A stretch of 64,000 bases of DNA, taken from positions 13,897,639 through 13,961,638 of the forward strand of contig NC_058141.1 in NCBI RefSeq assembly GCF_011075055.1, given 5' to 3'. Shown here piece by piece: positions 60,761-64,000 of this stretch. Origin of the DNA: Mangifera indica. Its lineage: Eukaryota > Streptophyta > Magnoliopsida > Sapindales > Anacardiaceae. The translations under genes were made by a program, and so were the position numbers. Within the stretch, counting starts at the first letter, position 1. Every line of letters begins with the position of its first letter. Below the pieces are notes generated by a model, which saw only the letters and a list, made by a program, of their open reading frames with translations, did no database searches and was not told the origin of the DNA.

Positions 60761-62802
60761 ACCACCACCACCAGGTCCACCACCACCTATATAAACATCC
60801 GTTCATTTTACCTTTTTTGACAAAAGAAAACAAAGCGTCGCATTCTACCATGCGCCGAATGTGGCAGTACGCACATTATCCTACGCATCATGCGCATCCA
60901 CCCACCTTCTTAACACTACAGCGCAACAGTACCGAAGGCAAAGGTAAGAGCGAGTTGGGTTTACTTGTTTTGTTTTATAGAAAATGAAAAACGGAGGGTT
61001 ATGAGTAGAGTGGCGAACAAAATGATGCATCTTTCTTCTTATCTTACCATTCTTTTCAACTTACCATTCTCTATTCCCTTTTTCAACAATCATTTTATAG
61101 CGAAAAAGTTTGACACCCACAATTAACATTGTCCCCATTTCATTTCTTTTCTGTAAAAAATATGATCATCCAATGGCATTCAAATTATCTTTTTTTCATG
61201 CATGACACATTTATTGAATTGCAGGGCACCAATTTTTGAATCCCATGATTTGTTTTTACAGCATGATGTTTTGTGATTATTGAGAATGATTGATGAGGGG
61301 GATGGGACTGATTTACTGCTCATCAAGAAGAAGAAAACAAAATAAGGAATGATTATATGATCAATAATCATCAACAACCAACCATTCAATTCATTCACCT
61401 CCTTCATTATTCATCTTTCATCTAGCCTGGCCTGCTGTTTCAAAAGTGGTCAAAATCTTATCTTCATATCATGCAATTCATTTACCATTACCAATTTTTT
61501 TACTTACATGTTTGTAAGGCTTTGAGAGAAGAAAGTCAACTAGTTTTAAATCGTAAGTCATTCTCTCTATGTACAAAAAAATAACAGAGAAAGAAATGAG
61601 AACAAAGAAACAAAGTACAATCATGTGCTGTCTTTCCGATCAAATTGCCAAACATATTTTTCAAGCATTTGTTGATTAAATCCATTATTCCCATATGAGG
61701 TAGAATTAGTCATTAACTTTTGTTCACATTTTTACATCTGGAATCCAAGTTTCTCCCTTTTTATCATTTATTATTATCTCTTGTTTATTTTTCTATATGG
61801 AAGTTGGGAACCAAAATCATCCTAATCAGATCTTCTAGTTTAGCTTTTTACAAACATGTAATCTCAGAAGGTGACTCCTTAGTCTTCATTGTAATGAGTA
61901 ATGGTTTGATCTACCCTAGTCAATATAGATGGGCGTGACCCATTGCAATACCAATATTGTTAAAAATATGATGTATATGTGACACTAGTGTCTGTCCATT
62001 ACACATTAAATTATTTCTTTTAGTTGGGTATCCTTTGAAAAAAAAGAGAGAGAGATCATGTTTTAACATGCACAAGTTCATAACCCTAGTACCCACTTCA
62101 GTGCCCAACAAAATCTAACTATAGGAGAATCTAATGATGATTAGCATTTTGCATTAAAACCTCTCTAGCCAATTATTTTAATCAAAGTTGAGTGAGATTC
62201 ATGATTAGTTTGATTGAATTAAATTTTTATTAGTAAAGTCAGGATTCACGTAGAAATGAATGGACCAAGTAAAAGAAATTTTTTTGTTATCCAGGAGCAT
62301 GGAATCTGCCCCTTATGGTGTTACAATCACAGAAAATTGGACAAATTGAGTTGTGATTATGAGGATTCATTTGATTGTTATCTGATCAGAAATGAAATTC
62401 TACCCACCATGGAAGGCATAGAATACTTTCTAAACACACTCATTCTGGTCAGATTAGGTGCTTAATCCAATATATAAACACTTGGAAGATAAGGTGGCCT
62501 TAGTGGCATTTCTCAATTCAACACACTACTTAGTGGAATTTCCCATCCATTTTAATTCTATTTCTTCCTCTTCCCCAACTAAACGAAACATATTCATGAT
62601 TATTAAGAATTTATTGCCATCAATATGACTGTAAGTTTGTTAGTGACTTGAAATAATGCACAGTTGCAGCACTTGGTTTTTGAAGTTATGGAGGGCATTT
62701 TTGGCTGAGCAAAACATGCTTAAGATGAAGATTAATGTATTTCAACAGTGAATAGTTACTGCCAATACAATCTTTAGGAAATATTCAGATACAGCAACAG
62801 GG
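60761..62802. other. Spacer left of the broken dioxygenase
   Basis: About 2 kb of AT-rich sequence. Short frames only; nothing recognisable. Confidence 0.5.
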
Positions 62803-63940
62803 TTAAGTTTGGAGCTTATAACGCTCAATTGGTGGTATTCCAGAGTGAGTATCAGCTATATAATTAGTAAGAAAATCTTTGTAAATAAAAGGTTTGTATA
62901 GCTGAGGACTGCAGCTGTTAACCGCATTTTTTGCAGGTTCAATATAGCTGCTATTAGAAGGATGAATGAAACTGGCAACAGTTGTTCGTGCCTGACTTGT
63001 ATTCATTACAACTCTATGGTCAACACTTCTTAGCTTGCCATTGCTGATAATTCGTATCCACAGTGACAATTTGAATGCTAGATAAGATTTAATAATCTAC
63101 ACACACAACAGAGCCTCAAGGTTTTGAGTGTTATATTGAACTTAAAACAAGAACCTTATTATCCCAAATGATTACATGCATTTCTTAATGGGGTTACTGA
63201 TGATGAATGATGATAAATGTAAGGACCATTAGAAGTATTTTCAATGAAAGCCATGAGAAAGGAGAAATAATAGTTATGCACCTGTAAAATATGACCAATA
63301 TTAACGGTAAATGCATGAGGGATAGGTTCAACACCCACCCATTGCCCATCCTTAAAACACTTGCAGCCGATTCACATCTCCTTGGAGAAGAAGAGTTATG
63401 AGATTCACATCGCTGTGTTGAGGCAAGCCCAATGTTAAACTGGGATCCGGGCACGGTGGGTAGTGATTTAATGTCATCAATTGAACTTGGCTCAACTCAT
63501 TCTCAAAGGATCCCAATTCAAGTCCCAATCCTTCACGGATCATATCCAAAACCCACAGACTCAACTTCCTCACCTTAACCGAATAATTCCGATCATCTCT
63601 CTACAAGATTAAAAAAAAAAAGGTATTCTCTTAATTAATTATAAATTAACTTTGGAAAATGGGATGAAAAACAAATAAATAAGTTTAGAGCATTACCGAT
63701 ATTGGGCAGGCTTTGTTGGCCAAAATCGCATATGTTCCTCGACAGGATGACGTGTCTCAAATTATCCCTCCAGAAATGCACCTTTTCGTTGACATAGTCT
63801 ATGCTTGTGTATAATCTACAACTTTTCTTTGGATCTTCAGAATATAAGCTGGCTTTGTCCTCAGGAGGCAGCTCGAAGAACTCTTTGGCAATTGTCAATA
63901 CATCATGCATTTGCTTCTCCGGGACACCATGATTGATCAA
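62803..63940 (-). pseudogene. Second 2-oxoglutarate dioxygenase (H6H/DMR6-like), broken, partial at window edge
   Basis: DOXC-class dioxygenase related to hyoscyamine-6-dioxygenase-like proteins; a different branch from the intact dioxygenase at 52.7 kb. Minus-strand blocks: 63697-63940 (LINHGVPEK, AKEFFELP, DKASLYSEDPKKSCRLYTS, FWRDNLRH), 63282-63600 (NHYPPCPDPSLTLGLPQHSD with iron ligands H-x-D) and 62803 to about 63053 (SVDHRVV with the third ligand, then LYKPFIYKDFL). Damage: after LRH the frame must change to read HPVEEHMRFWPTKPAQYR (about 63,750), consistent with a 4-base loss; an extra T near 63,357 turns VFKDGQW into VF-stop; the usual AG before IISNGKL (about 63,053) is absent; and the R-x-S motif is R-T-T. 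The first exon lies beyond 64,000. Decayed copy; a minority chance that part is sequencing error. Confidence 0.85.
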
Positions 63941-64000
63941 CTATTACAGTAAAACCATTTCCAAAATAACCACTTTTATGTGTTAGCTGAGAAATTTCGA

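Overview
The window is nuclear DNA of a flowering plant, most likely a eudicot. It is AT-rich, the genes have short GT-AG introns, spacers are long and filled with microsatellites, small inverted-repeat elements and LTR debris, and every recognisable protein is a plant family member. I cannot name the species. No bacterial, viral or CRISPR features were seen.

Layout. 1-5.3 kb: gene-free, with degraded LTR-like sequence and a 209-bp tandem duplication. 5.3-5.85 kb (+): a SUPERMAN-type C2H2 zinc-finger gene whose finger and C-terminal EAR repression motif lie in different frames. 9.2-11.1 kb (-): an intact five-exon BET11-type Golgi SNARE gene. 12.7-14.7 kb (+): a decayed, intron-containing deoxyhypusine hydroxylase (DOHH) pseudogene. 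15.4-23.9 kb (+): a poly(ADP-ribose) polymerase 1 (PARP1) pseudogene with three CGA-to-TGA stops, two clear frameshifts, a lost splice acceptor and a 599-bp LTR-like insertion flanked by an exact 5-bp target-site duplication. 27.1-28.0 kb (+) and 34.2-35.0 kb (-): convergent LOB-domain genes, LBD16-like and LBD29-like. 35-43.5 kb: gene-free, with a Tourist-type MITE. 43.5-47.6 kb (-): a class-3 lipase gene, probably with one frameshift near its 5' end. 47.7-48.3 kb (+): a probable two-gene C/D snoRNA unit with its own TATA box and site II elements, divergent from the lipase. 52.7-54.0 kb (+): an intact 2-oxoglutarate/Fe(II) dioxygenase of the ACC-oxidase-homolog type. 54.4-60.0 kb (-): an intact 11-exon LONESOME HIGHWAY-like bHLH gene with a short upstream ORF in its leader. 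62.8-63.94 kb (-): the 3' part of a second, broken dioxygenase gene that runs off the right edge.

How it fits together. Several neighbours recur together in other plants: from memory, Arabidopsis has BET11-DOHH-LBD29 adjacent on chromosome 3, LBD16 near a C2H2 and a lipase gene on chromosome 2, and PARP1 next to an LBD gene and close to bHLH155 on chromosome 2. The window therefore looks like one ancestral block that became several blocks after genome duplications. Dosage-insensitive single-copy genes (DOHH, PARP1) have decayed here while the regulators (LBD16, LBD29, LHW-like bHLH) stay intact, the pattern expected of fractionation after polyploidy. The three intact regulators belong to families that act in root patterning and lateral-root initiation.

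Limits: exon borders were set by eye from GT-AG sites and protein conservation. Several single-base frameshifts lie in short homopolymers and could be assembly errors.
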